A stretch of 6,695 nt of DNA, taken from positions 1 through 6,695 of the forward strand of contig JALVZI010000545.1 of NCBI GenBank assembly GCA_027022125.1. The letters are read 5' to 3'. The position numbers and the translations under genes were made by a program. This DNA comes from Anaerolineae bacterium. Its GTDB lineage: Bacteria > Chloroflexota > Anaerolineae > 4572-78. Positions 1 to 5,189 of this stretch are shown piece after piece (the first letter of the stretch is position 1; the number at the start of each line of letters is the position of its first letter). Under the pieces are notes generated by a model. It was not told the origin of the DNA. It searched no databases and worked only from the letters and a program-made list of their open reading frames with translations.

Positions 1-49
1 ACTCATCACTCATCACTCATCACGCTTCACGCTTCACGTTTCACTGCCC
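1..49. repeat. Heptad repeat array at the 3' end of citF
   Basis: Seven consecutive 7-mers can be read in phase: ACTCATC three times (1-21), ACGCTTC twice (22-35), ACGTTTC (36-42), then a diverged ACTGCCC (43-49). On the opposite strand the units read GATGAGT, GAAGCGT and GAAACGT, related to the GTGAAAC family seen at 1621 and 3825. The array runs into the citF coding sequence and past its stop. It may extend beyond the window edge. Confidence 0.85.
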
Positions 50-629
50 GCACCGAATCAATCACCGTGCCGTCCACCCATTTTATCACGGCGATGATGT
101 CATCTGCCAGCGCGGGGGGCTGCGGTTTGCCGCAAATGCGCTCGGCTTCCTCCTTCAACTCATGGATGGATTTGATGGGCAAGCCCGAATTTTTGGTGGC
201 GTCAATCAAATCCTGCCGCAGCGGATTGATGGCAATCCCGCGCTCGGTGACAATCACGTCAATCAGTTCGCCGGGTCCCACCAGCGTGGTCACTTCATCC
301 CGAATGACGGGAATGCGGTCGCGGAAAAGGGGAATCGGCAGGATGACCGTTTTGCCGAAGAGCGCGTTTTGCCAGCCGCCGATACCGTGCAGCAGATAGC
401 CGTCGGAATGGGTGACGACATTCCCGTTGAAATTCACGTCCACTTCGGTTGCGCCCAAAATGGCGATGTCGAGCATGGAGGCGAAATTGCCTTTGCCATG
501 ATAGTTGTAACTGGTGAACGGGCTGGTGTTGACGTGCAGCGGATTTTCGCGCATAGAGCGTACGCCCTCCAAATCGAAAGTTTGTCCGTCCAAAATATGC
601 CCGACCAACCCCTCTTCCAGCATTTCCAC
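27..629 (-). CDS. citF: CitF C-terminal portion after the amber codon (about 200 aa from the first possible restart)
   Basis: This is the second CoA-transferase-like domain of CitF. Visible family features are LDGQTFDLEGVRSM near the start, then a glycine-rich HGIGGW segment, a DRIPVI segment, and TERGIAINPLR, which matches TDHGIAVNPAR in E. coli. It ends with DGTVIDSVRAVKREA. It uses the same reading frame as the upstream part, so no frameshift is involved. The last codons and the TGA stop (27-29) lie inside a heptad repeat array, so the repeat supplies the C-terminal KREA and the stop. Independent translation from GTG 627 is doubtful because no ribosome site is visible. Confidence 0.7.
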   Translation of the reverse strand: MEMLEEGLVGHILDGQTFDLEGVRSMRENPLHVNTSPFTSYNYHGKGNFASMLDIAILGATEVDVNFNGNVVTHSDGYLLHGIGGWQNALFGKTVILPIPLFRDRIPVIRDEVTTLVGPGELIDVIVTERGIAINPLRQDLIDATKNSGLPIKSIHELKEEAERICGKPQPPALADDIIAVIKWVDGTVIDSVRAVKREA

Positions 630-674
630 CAGATATTTATTGCTGCCGCCGCGCGCAAAACTGGCTTTGATGCC

Positions 675-1592
675 CTATTCGCGCATAATCTGCCCGAAAT
701 AGTTGCCGATTGCCAGCGATGTGCCGCCCGCGCCCGCCTGAAACGAGAACCCGTCGCGGATGAGTCCCGCCGCGTCGCAGAATTTGGCGGTCAGTTCGGC
801 AATATAAAGCCGGTCGGGGCTTTTGGTGATTTTTGTCGTGCCGGATACGATTTTTTCGGGAATGCCGATTTGTTCCATTTCGACCACGAAATCGACATTA
901 TTGCCCTGAATCTGCCACGGGGTGCAGGGGAACGGCACCAAATTATCCGTCACCACGATGACCTTTTCGGCATACTGCGAATCTGCCAGTGCGAAACCGA
1001 GCAGCCCGCACGCCGATGGTCCCGTCAGCCCGTTGGCATTGCCGAAAAAATCGGCGGTGGGGGCGGCAATCACGGCGATGTCAATTTGCACTTCGCCATC
1101 CTGCACTGCCTGATAGCGTCCGCCGTGCGAGCGCAGCACGCCCAGCCCGCGCATTTTCCCTTCGGAGGCAAATTTGCCGAGCGGACCATTCATGCTCCCT
1201 TCGATATGATGGACGACCCCGCTTTCCAGATGTTTGATGATGGGCGCGTGGCAGGGGAAAGACGCGGACGGGAACCAGACCAAATCTTTCACGCCCAATT
1301 CGGCGGCGATGTCGAAAATCTGGTTGGCGACCAAATCGCCGTTGCGGAAATGGTGGTGGGTGGAAATGGTCATCCCGTCGCGCAATCCGGCGGCGATGAG
1401 TGCGGCACGCAAATCGGGCTGGCGTTTGTCGCCATTGGCGGGATAATCGGCGCAGGTGGGAATGGGCGGTCCGTATTTTCGCCCGGTGGGGCGATATTTT
1501 CCCACGCCCTGAAATGGAATCGCGGGCTTGCCGTTCACTTCGGTGGGAACGGGGCGTCCGAGAGTATTCTTGACGAGTTGCATTTTTCCCAT
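675..1592 (-). CDS. citF: CitF N-terminal portion up to the amber codon (305 aa)
   Basis: This is the part that would be made if TAG is read as stop. Recognisable CitF segments are HHHFRNGDL (79-87), GNANGLTG (184-191) and FSFQAGAGGTSLA (282-294). The N-terminal extension with NGKPAIPFQGVGKYRP is also typical of many CitF proteins. The fragment covers the first CoA-transferase-like domain and ends at MRE, just where the second half begins. Lacking the second half, it is not expected to be a working transferase. That is inference from the two-domain architecture of the family. Confidence 0.75.
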   Translation of the reverse strand: MGKMQLVKNTLGRPVPTEVNGKPAIPFQGVGKYRPTGRKYGPPIPTCADYPANGDKRQPDLRAALIAAGLRDGMTISTHHHFRNGDLVANQIFDIAAELGVKDLVWFPSASFPCHAPIIKHLESGVVHHIEGSMNGPLGKFASEGKMRGLGVLRSHGGRYQAVQDGEVQIDIAVIAAPTADFFGNANGLTGPSACGLLGFALADSQYAEKVIVVTDNLVPFPCTPWQIQGNNVDFVVEMEQIGIPEKIVSGTTKITKSPDRLYIAELTAKFCDAAGLIRDGFSFQAGAGGTSLAIGNYFGQIMRE

Positions 1593-1601
1593 CAGTTACA
1601 T

Positions 1602-1608
1602 TCCTTTC
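1602..1608 (-). promoter_or_regulatory. Ribosome binding site of citF
   Basis: The minus strand reads GAAAGGA followed by 9 nt (ATGTAACTG) and the ATG of citF. It lies just beyond the heptad hairpin at 1621-1667, so the hairpin would leave this site single-stranded. Confidence 0.7.
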
Positions 1609-1620
1609 AATTCGTGATGC

Positions 1621-1667
1621 GTGAAACGTGAAAACGTGATTTTCACTCATCACGTTTCACGTTTCAC
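1621..1667. repeat. Intercistronic inverted heptad array (large hairpin) between citDE and citF
   Basis: The plus strand has GTGAAACGTGAAAACGTGAT (1621-1640), an 8-nt loop (1641-1648) and ATCACGTTTCACGTTTCAC (1649-1667). The second arm is the reverse complement of the first except for one extra A, giving about 19 paired bases with one bulge. The units are heptads of GTGAAAC/GTTTCAC. The structure would form in the citDE-citF mRNA. It contains the citDE stop codon (1664-1666) and ends about 12 nt before the citF ribosome site. It has no following U tract on either strand, so it is more likely an mRNA-stability or translation element, or a selfish repeat, than an intrinsic terminator. Confidence 0.85.
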
Positions 1668-2848
1668 TTTCCGCTTTTCTCCGCCAGCGCAACCACCCGC
1701 AGGGCGCGTTTGACCACCGGCGGGTCAATCATTTTGCTGCCGAGCGAGACGACACCCAGCCCTTTGGCGGTGGCATCTTCAAACGCGGCAACGATTTTCC
1801 GCGCTTTTTCCAGTTCGGCGGGGGTGGGGGCGAAGGCGTCGTGAATGGGCGCAATTTGGCGGGGATGGATGCAACCCATCCCGTCGAACCCCAGCGCCTT
1901 CGATTCGCCGACCACCCGGCGCAGCGCGTCCATATCGCTCACATCGGAGAAAACCGAGTCAATCGGCTGGATACCGGCGGCGCGGGCGGCGTTGACCAGT
2001 TGGCTGCGGGCAAAAAACGATTCGCGCCCTTCTGCCGTGCGTGCCGCACCGATGTCGGCAGTGTAATCTTCCAGCCCGATGGCGAGCGCGGCGACATTCG
2101 GGCTGGCGGCGGCGATGGGGTACGCATTCACCACCCCCAGTGCGCTTTCGATGATGGGCATCAGCCACACGGGCTGTTCGATACCGTGCGCGGCGGCAAT
2201 CTCGGCGATTCTTGCGTCCACCGCCTGCACCTGTTCCGCCGATTCCACCTTCGGGATGAGAATCAGATTCACGTTGTGTGGAATGACTGCCGCTAAATCG
2301 TCCAATCCGCGCGGCAGTTGATTGATGCGCACCATCCGTTCTGCGCCGTAAAAATCGATTTGCCGCAGGGCATTGCGCACCAAAATTCGCGCCTCATCCT
2401 TTTTGGGCGGGGCGACGGAATCTTCCAAATCCAAAATAATGCCGTCCGGCTGGTGGATGCCCGCGTTCAGCATCAATTTGGGGGTGTTGCCGGGCAGATA
2501 AAGCCGGCTGCGGCGGAAACGGTCTTTTTCGGTGTGATAGCGATTCTGCGGGAGCATATCGGGCAGAAATTGGCGGTCGGTGTCCATCACCTGCGTGATG
2601 GCGGCTTCCAGCCGCGCGGCGATGACAAAATCGAGCGCGCCCGTGTCTTCGATGGTCACAGCGGCGTGTTCCACCCCGAAATGTGCCAGCACGTCCCGCG
2701 CCAGCGATTCAATCGCCGCGCCGTACAGCACCTGCACTTTGCTGCGCACTTCCAACCGAATGCCACCGCTGTCGGCGGGTTGAACCGTCACGCGGCAATC
2801 GGAGCGCACCCCGTCGCCGAAATTGCCTGCAATTCCGATTTTATTCAA
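1664..2848 (-). CDS. CitD-CitE fusion: citrate lyase acyl carrier (gamma) plus citryl-ACP lyase (beta)
   Basis: A 394-aa protein joins two citrate lyase subunits that are normally separate. Residues 1-85 match CitD, with IAGNF near the start and TIEDTGALDFVIAARLEAAI (65-84), like DDKGALDCILRARLEALL of E. coli. The only serine in the expected prosthetic-group region is Ser16 (VRSDC), with about three extra residues before it. Residues 86-110 form a linker. From 112 on it is CitE of the HpcH/HpaI aldolase fold: RRSRLYLPGN (112-121), metal-site LDLED (139-143), Arg174 in VRINQ, PKVES (199-203), PIIES (231-235), GLEDYTADIG (258-267) and GCIHPRQI (325-332). The fused protein would carry the acyl group and cleave citryl-ACP to oxaloacetate plus acetyl-ACP. 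The TTG at 2846-2848 is chosen because a perfect AGGAGG sits 6 nt upstream. A citramalate lyase role cannot be excluded. Confidence 0.88.
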   Translation of the reverse strand: MNKIGIAGNFGDGVRSDCRVTVQPADSGGIRLEVRSKVQVLYGAAIESLARDVLAHFGVEHAAVTIEDTGALDFVIAARLEAAITQVMDTDRQFLPDMLPQNRYHTEKDRFRRSRLYLPGNTPKLMLNAGIHQPDGIILDLEDSVAPPKKDEARILVRNALRQIDFYGAERMVRINQLPRGLDDLAAVIPHNVNLILIPKVESAEQVQAVDARIAEIAAAHGIEQPVWLMPIIESALGVVNAYPIAAASPNVAALAIGLEDYTADIGAARTAEGRESFFARSQLVNAARAAGIQPIDSVFSDVSDMDALRRVVGESKALGFDGMGCIHPRQIAPIHDAFAPTPAELEKARKIVAAFEDATAKGLGVVSLGSKMIDPPVVKRALRVVALAEKSGK

Positions 2849-2854
2849 TGGACG

Positions 2855-2860
2855 CCTCCT
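2855..2860 (-). promoter_or_regulatory. Strong ribosome binding site that sets the TTG start of the CitD-CitE fusion
   Basis: The minus strand reads AGGAGG, six bases (CGTCCA), then TTG AAT AAA. The longer in-frame start (TTG at 2870-2872) would place this ribosome site inside the coding sequence and add a basic KKRRR stretch that is only the translated Shine-Dalgarno region. Confidence 0.85.
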
Positions 2861-2879
2861 TTTTTTTCGCAATAGAAAA

Positions 2880-2905
2880 CCCTTTCATTCCGATGAATGA
2901 AAGGG
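2880..2905 (-). terminator. Leader hairpin with U-rich tail upstream of citDE (possible attenuator)
   Basis: A perfect 11-bp inverted repeat (CCCTTTCATTC / GAATGAAAGGG) has a 4-nt loop. On the minus strand it is followed by TTTTCTATT, the arrangement of an intrinsic terminator. It sits between the promoter and the ribosome site of citDE, about 20 nt before the Shine-Dalgarno. It could therefore act as a leader attenuator, a 5' mRNA stabiliser or a protein-binding operator. The stem is only moderately GC-rich and the U run is short, so termination would probably be partial. Confidence 0.55.
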
Positions 2906-2953
2906 CGGAAAGTGTACGATTGATACCAACTTTGGCTTCAAAAATTTATTCAT
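2885..2953 (-). CDS. Possible 22-codon leader peptide in the citDE 5' leader
   Basis: An ATG at 2951-2953 opens a 22-residue frame starting MNKFLKPKLVS and ending in TGA at 2885-2887, inside the second arm of the leader hairpin. An AGGAG lies upstream but only 2 nt from the ATG, which is too close for good initiation. The stop falling inside the terminator-like stem is what an attenuation peptide would show. The codon content (no run of one amino acid) gives no hint of a sensed metabolite. It may be chance. Confidence 0.2.
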   Translation of the reverse strand: MNKFLKPKLVSIVHFPPFHSSE

Positions 2954-2964
2954 ATCTCCTGCCA

Positions 2965-2977
2965 TGTGCGGCGCACA
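2965..2977. promoter_or_regulatory. Small palindrome in the start of the citDE leader
   Basis: TGTGC GGC GCACA is a perfect 5-bp inverted repeat lying roughly 15-25 nt downstream of the predicted transcription start of citDE. It could be an operator or a small RNA stem, but it is short enough to be chance. Confidence 0.25.
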
Positions 2978-2997
2978 AATACGGAAATTATGCGAGT

Positions 2998-3025
2998 AGT
3001 ATAGCATATTGCCCCATAGTGTCAA
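2998..3025 (-). promoter_or_regulatory. Promoter of the citrate lyase operon
   Basis: On the minus strand a perfect -35 TTGACA (3020-3025) is separated by 16 nt from TATACT (2998-3003), a 5/6 match to the -10 consensus. Transcription would begin near 2990, giving a leader of about 140 nt before the TTG start. It diverges from the promoter of the plus-strand membrane protein about 65 bp away. Confidence 0.75.
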
Positions 3026-3066
3026 GGTTGAATGCCAAAAATCTGCCGCGAAAATTGTCTTTCGGG

Positions 3067-3095
3067 TTGGTGAAGTTTTTTGTTTTGACTATAAT
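3067..3095 (+). promoter_or_regulatory. Probable promoter of the PAP2-like gene
   Basis: A perfect TATAAT (3090-3095) follows a weak TTGGTG (3067-3072) at a 17-nt spacing. Transcription would start near 3102, about 32 nt before the ATG. TTGACT at 3085-3090 overlaps the -10 and could instead be a -35, but no good -10 lies at the right distance from it. Confidence 0.45.
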
Positions 3096-3097
3096 CA

Positions 3098-3114
3098 TCA
3101 TACGCAAAGTATGA
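3098..3114. promoter_or_regulatory. Small inverted repeat at the predicted start site of the PAP2-like gene
   Basis: TCATAC GCAAA GTATGA is a perfect 6-bp inverted repeat with a 5-nt loop, immediately after the TATAAT box and over the predicted transcription start. An operator is possible. The short length keeps this tentative. Confidence 0.3.
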
Positions 3115-3133
3115 ATGAGGTTGAAAGCGTGCT

Positions 3134-3769
3134 ATGAATGAAATGACACATCCGTATTTACATCTGGAACCCGGAAAAATCAATCGTTTCGCAAAATTTG
3201 TTTCCGATATTTTCAATCCCGTTTTTGGGGGGATTTTTATTATCGGCGTGCTGATGGTGCGCATTTTGCCCACCGTCGGGCAGGCGATGCTGTGGATGGG
3301 CATTACAGTAGCCATTACCGCTATTCCCACGCTGGCGTATGTGCTCTATCTGGTGAAAGTGGGTTATTTAATTGACATCCATATGCCGGAACGGGATAAA
3401 CGGCTCAAACCGATTGCGGTGATTGTGGCGTGGTTGGTTATCAGTTTGGGTATTTTAAAATTGATTCACGCACCCGATGCGATGTTGTTTATGCTGACGG
3501 CGGTTATTTTACAGGTGGTGGTGCTGGGCATCATCACCCCGCTGTGGAAAATTAGTTTCCACAGTGCAACCATTATGGGGGTGGCGACCATCACTGTGCT
3601 GCTGCGCTCGCCGCTAATGTGGTATGTGGTTTGGTTGGTGCCGCTCATCGGCTGGGCACGGGTGCGACTGAAACGCCACACGGTAATGCAGGTTATCGGC
3701 GGGTACGCCGCCGGGCTGATTGTCGCCACGATTGCACTGCACGTGATGCGGCTGTATATTCCGCTGTGA
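3134..3769 (+). CDS. Polytopic membrane protein, PAP2-phosphatase-like with degenerate active site
   Basis: This 211-aa protein has about six hydrophobic segments (roughly 29-46, 51-73, 93-112, 117-137, 144-175 with a polar break, 184-205), so it sits in the cytoplasmic membrane. The layout recalls bacterial PAP2 lipid phosphatases. ERDKRLKP (86-93) stands where KxxxxxxRP is expected, SFHSATIMG (141-149) where the PSGH loop is expected, and RVRLKRHTVMQVIGGYAAG (177-195) resembles SRxxxxxHxxxD plus the following glycine-rich helix. His143 and His182 are present, but the aspartate position is Gln186 and motif 1 is incomplete. The substrate would be a lipid phosphate or pyrophosphate if it is active, but activity is uncertain. 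ATG 3134 is preceded only by a weak GAAAG; ATG 3143 is an alternative start. It is divergent from the citrate lyase operon. Confidence 0.65.
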   Translation: MNEMTHPYLHLEPGKINRFAKFVSDIFNPVFGGIFIIGVLMVRILPTVGQAMLWMGITVAITAIPTLAYVLYLVKVGYLIDIHMPERDKRLKPIAVIVAWLVISLGILKLIHAPDAMLFMLTAVILQVVVLGIITPLWKISFHSATIMGVATITVLLRSPLMWYVVWLVPLIGWARVRLKRHTVMQVIGGYAAGLIVATIALHVMRLYIPL

Positions 3770-3824
3770 GATATTGTTCATAGCCATCAAATCATCTTTA
3801 CAGATTTCGCGCTTTTGCCATTCT

Positions 3825-3852
3825 GTGAAACGTGAGGCGTGAAACGTGATGA
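3825..3852. repeat. Heptad repeat array, GTGAAAC family
   Basis: Four units in phase: GTGAAAC, GTGAGGC, GTGAAAC, GTGATGA. It is the same family as the arms of the hairpin at 1621-1667 but here in one orientation only. It lies in the 193-bp (247 bp to the YchF start) gap after the PAP2-like gene. An 8-nt inverted match (AAATCATC at 3789-3796, GATGATTT at 3848-3855) flanks it loosely. Confidence 0.8.
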
Positions 3853-3907
3853 TTTGGATGACCGGCAATGCTCGTAACGGATAAACGTTTTGCACTGCCG
3901 TACATCC

Positions 3908-3928
3908 CTTGCTTCTTGCTTCCTGCTA
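3908..3928. repeat. Heptad repeat array, CTTGCTT family
   Basis: Three units in phase: CTTGCTT, CTTGCTT, CCTGCTA. The sequence is unrelated to the GTGAAAC array 56 bp earlier in the same intergenic gap, but it has the same 7-nt period. Confidence 0.7.
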
Positions 3929-3944
3929 CATGTTGCCAATAGAT

Positions 3945-3960
3945 GGCTGAATTGTCAGCC
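3945..3960. promoter_or_regulatory. Small hairpin upstream of the YchF-like gene, with a weak overlapping promoter candidate
   Basis: GGCTGA ATTG TCAGCC is a perfect 6-bp inverted repeat with a 4-nt loop, with no U tract after it. TTGTCA (3952-3957) and CAAAAT (3974-3979) at a 16-nt spacing form a weak promoter candidate that would start transcription close to the gene. No better promoter is visible in the gap. Confidence 0.3.
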
Positions 3961-4005
3961 GAATGAATTATGCCAAAATCTGTGTTCATTTGTGTGAACT
4001 ACATC

Positions 4006-4010
4006 GAGGA
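4006..4010 (+). promoter_or_regulatory. Ribosome binding site that sets the YchF-like start
   Basis: GAGGA followed by six bases and ATG 4017. This favours the shorter protein that begins MKIGLVGLPN over the in-frame ATG at 3963, whose 18 extra residues have no counterpart in the family. Confidence 0.75.
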
Positions 4011-4016
4011 AAAACT

Positions 4017-5102
4017 ATGAAAATCGGACTTGTGGGTTTACCCAACAGTGGAAAAACAACCGTCTTTAACGCTCTCACGCGCGGCGATGCGCCAACCACT
4101 GCATACAGCAGCGGCACGCTCGATGTGCATTCGCTGGTGGTGGATGTGCCGGATGAACGAGTCGACCGGCTGGTGGAAATGTACCATCCCAAAAAAATTA
4201 CCCGCGCCAAAGTGGAATATGCCGACATCGGCGGGCTGCGCAGCGATGTTGAGCGCGGCGTGTCCATCACCGGCGAACAGTTGGGGCTGATTTCCACCAA
4301 CGATGCACTGATTCACGTGGTGCGCGCGTTTGAAGATGAGAATATCCCCCACCCGCTGAAAACCGTTGACCCCGTGCGCGATATTGATGTGCTGGATGCG
4401 GAATTTCTGCTTTCCGATTTGAGCAAAATTGAAAATCGGCTGCCCAAACTGGAAGCCAATTTGAAACGCGGAAAACTGCTGCCGTCATTTGAGAGCGACC
4501 AAAAAGAGCACGCTCTGCTGCTGCGACTGAAAGAGGCGCTGGAAAACGATACCACCATCCGCGATTTGGAATTGACGGATGATGAGCGGAAATTGATGCG
4601 CGGTTTTCAATTTCTCACTGAAAAACCGATGATGATTCTCATCAATATGGGGGATGACGGCTATCCCGATGCGGACAAAATCGAATATCCGCACCGAAAT
4701 TCGGTGGTGTCAACCATTCGCGGGCGGCTGGAAATGGACATCGCCCAGTTGGATGCCGATGACGCGGCGATGTTTATGGAAGAATACGGCATCACCGAGT
4801 TGAGCCTGAACCGTATCATTCACGAAAGTTACCAACTGCTGAACCGGATGGTCTTTTTCACGGCGGGCGAAAAAGAGGTGCGGGCATGGGAAGCCCCCAA
4901 AAATGCCACCGCCGTTACCTGCGCGGGGGTCATCCACAGCGATTTGGAACGCGGGTTCATCCGCGCGGAAGTGGTCAGTTACGATGACCTGATTGCCGCC
5001 GGGTCGGAAGCCGCGGCGAAAGCGCACGGCACATACCGGCTGGAGGGTCGGGATTATATTGTGCAGGATGGGGATGTGCTGGTGATTCGGTTCAACGTGT
5101 GA
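4017..5102 (+). CDS. YchF/OLA1-like P-loop NTPase, divergent
   Basis: This 361-aa protein matches YchF in length (363 aa in E. coli) and plan. The P-loop GLPNSGKTT is at 7-15 (usually GLPNVGKST), the switch II-like DIGGL at 70-74 (usually DxAGL), VVRAFED at 101-107, and a charged helical insert at about 128-198. The G4 region is LINMGDDG (208-215), where YchF has NVNE. The C-terminal TGS-like DUF933 domain covers about 278-361 with FTAGEKEVRAW (281-291), IHSDLERGFIRAE (306-318) and a closing DYIVQDGDV. YchF proteins bind ATP rather than GTP and associate with ribosomes and stress responses. Whether this variant keeps ATP preference is unclear, since the specificity motif is altered to NMGD and the switch region carries GVSITGEQLG in place of the common KGEGLGN. 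It may be a paralogue rather than the housekeeping YchF. It stands alone, with heptad arrays before and after it. Confidence 0.85.
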   Translation: MKIGLVGLPNSGKTTVFNALTRGDAPTTAYSSGTLDVHSLVVDVPDERVDRLVEMYHPKKITRAKVEYADIGGLRSDVERGVSITGEQLGLISTNDALIHVVRAFEDENIPHPLKTVDPVRDIDVLDAEFLLSDLSKIENRLPKLEANLKRGKLLPSFESDQKEHALLLRLKEALENDTTIRDLELTDDERKLMRGFQFLTEKPMMILINMGDDGYPDADKIEYPHRNSVVSTIRGRLEMDIAQLDADDAAMFMEEYGITELSLNRIIHESYQLLNRMVFFTAGEKEVRAWEAPKNATAVTCAGVIHSDLERGFIRAEVVSYDDLIAAGSEAAAKAHGTYRLEGRDYIVQDGDVLVIRFNV

Positions 5103-5107
5103 TTTTT

Positions 5108-5128
5108 AGTGGTCAGTTATCAGTGAAA
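5108..5128. repeat. Heptad repeat array, AGTTATC family
   Basis: Three degenerate units in phase: AGTGGTC, AGTTATC, AGTGAAA, followed by CGTCG. It begins 5 nt after the YchF-like stop codon and marks the boundary to the accessory segment. Confidence 0.6.
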
Positions 5129-5156
5129 CGTCGAGCCGGTGGAGGTATCAGATTTC

Positions 5157-5165
5157 TGCTATAAT
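5157..5165 (+). promoter_or_regulatory. Extended -10 promoter of the retropepsin cassette
   Basis: TGCTATAAT is a perfect extended -10 element. No good -35 lies 15-19 nt upstream, as is common for this promoter type. CTGCT (5156-5160) and AGCAG (5169-5173) form a 5-bp inverted repeat around the -10 box, which could be an operator. Transcription would begin near 5172, close to the ribosome site. Confidence 0.55.
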
Positions 5166-5176
5166 ATCAGCAGGAG

Positions 5177-5183
5177 AAAGGAG
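5177..5183 (+). promoter_or_regulatory. Ribosome binding site that sets the start of the 93-aa gene
   Basis: AAAGGAG lies 6 nt before ATG 5190. It rules out the longer GTG start at 5139, which lies upstream of the promoter. Confidence 0.8.
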
Positions 5184-5189
5184 AACACG

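Larger units (their letters stand above)
27..1592 (-). pseudogene. citF: citF, citrate lyase alpha subunit (citrate CoA-transferase), interrupted by an in-frame amber codon
   Basis: Read through the TAG at 675-677, this frame gives one protein of 521 residues, close to the roughly 510 residues usual for CitF. Both sides align with E. coli CitF from memory, with no residue missing across the break: MRE, stop, then GIKASFARGG, against MRSRDIRADFALGG in E. coli. CitF transfers the acyl-carrier thiol from acetyl to citrate, making citryl-ACP for CitE. The ATG at 1590-1592 is preceded by GAAAGGA (1602-1608) at a 9-nt gap. It lies 71 nt after citDE and is very likely co-transcribed. Because the frame is otherwise clean, the stop may be a recent nonsense mutation, a sequence error, or a readthrough site. 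No Shine-Dalgarno sequence precedes the internal GTG (627-629) or ATG (621-623), so reinitiation looks poor. Confidence 0.85.

Noticed and set aside
627..629. Frameshift as the cause of the citF break
   Set aside because: Both fragments are in the same frame, and translating across gives family-like sequence, so the lesion is one stop codon.
675..677. Pyrrolysine at the citF amber codon
   Set aside because: CitF has no known need for pyrrolysine, the site is not conserved as special in the family, and no pyl gene is visible.
162..1631. Plus-strand open frame of 489 codons opposite citF
   Set aside because: It is antisense to a clear CitF sequence, has no family resemblance or ribosome site, and is rich in histidine, glycine and arginine as expected from the complement of a GC-biased gene.
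2849..2872. Upstream in-frame TTG start adding eight residues to the CitD-CitE fusion
   Set aside because: The added codons are the ribosome binding site itself, and TTG at 2846-2848 has AGGAGG at an ideal 6-nt gap.
2318..2875. Plus-strand open frame of 185 codons opposite the CitD-CitE fusion
   Set aside because: It is a shadow of a well-supported gene with no recognisable domain.
3825..3928. CRISPR array
   Set aside because: Units are 7 nt without spacers, quite unlike 24-40 nt repeats with unique spacers.
3963..4016. Longer start of the YchF-like gene
   Set aside because: YchF proteins begin directly at the P-loop strand, and GAGGA with a 6-nt gap precedes ATG 4017.
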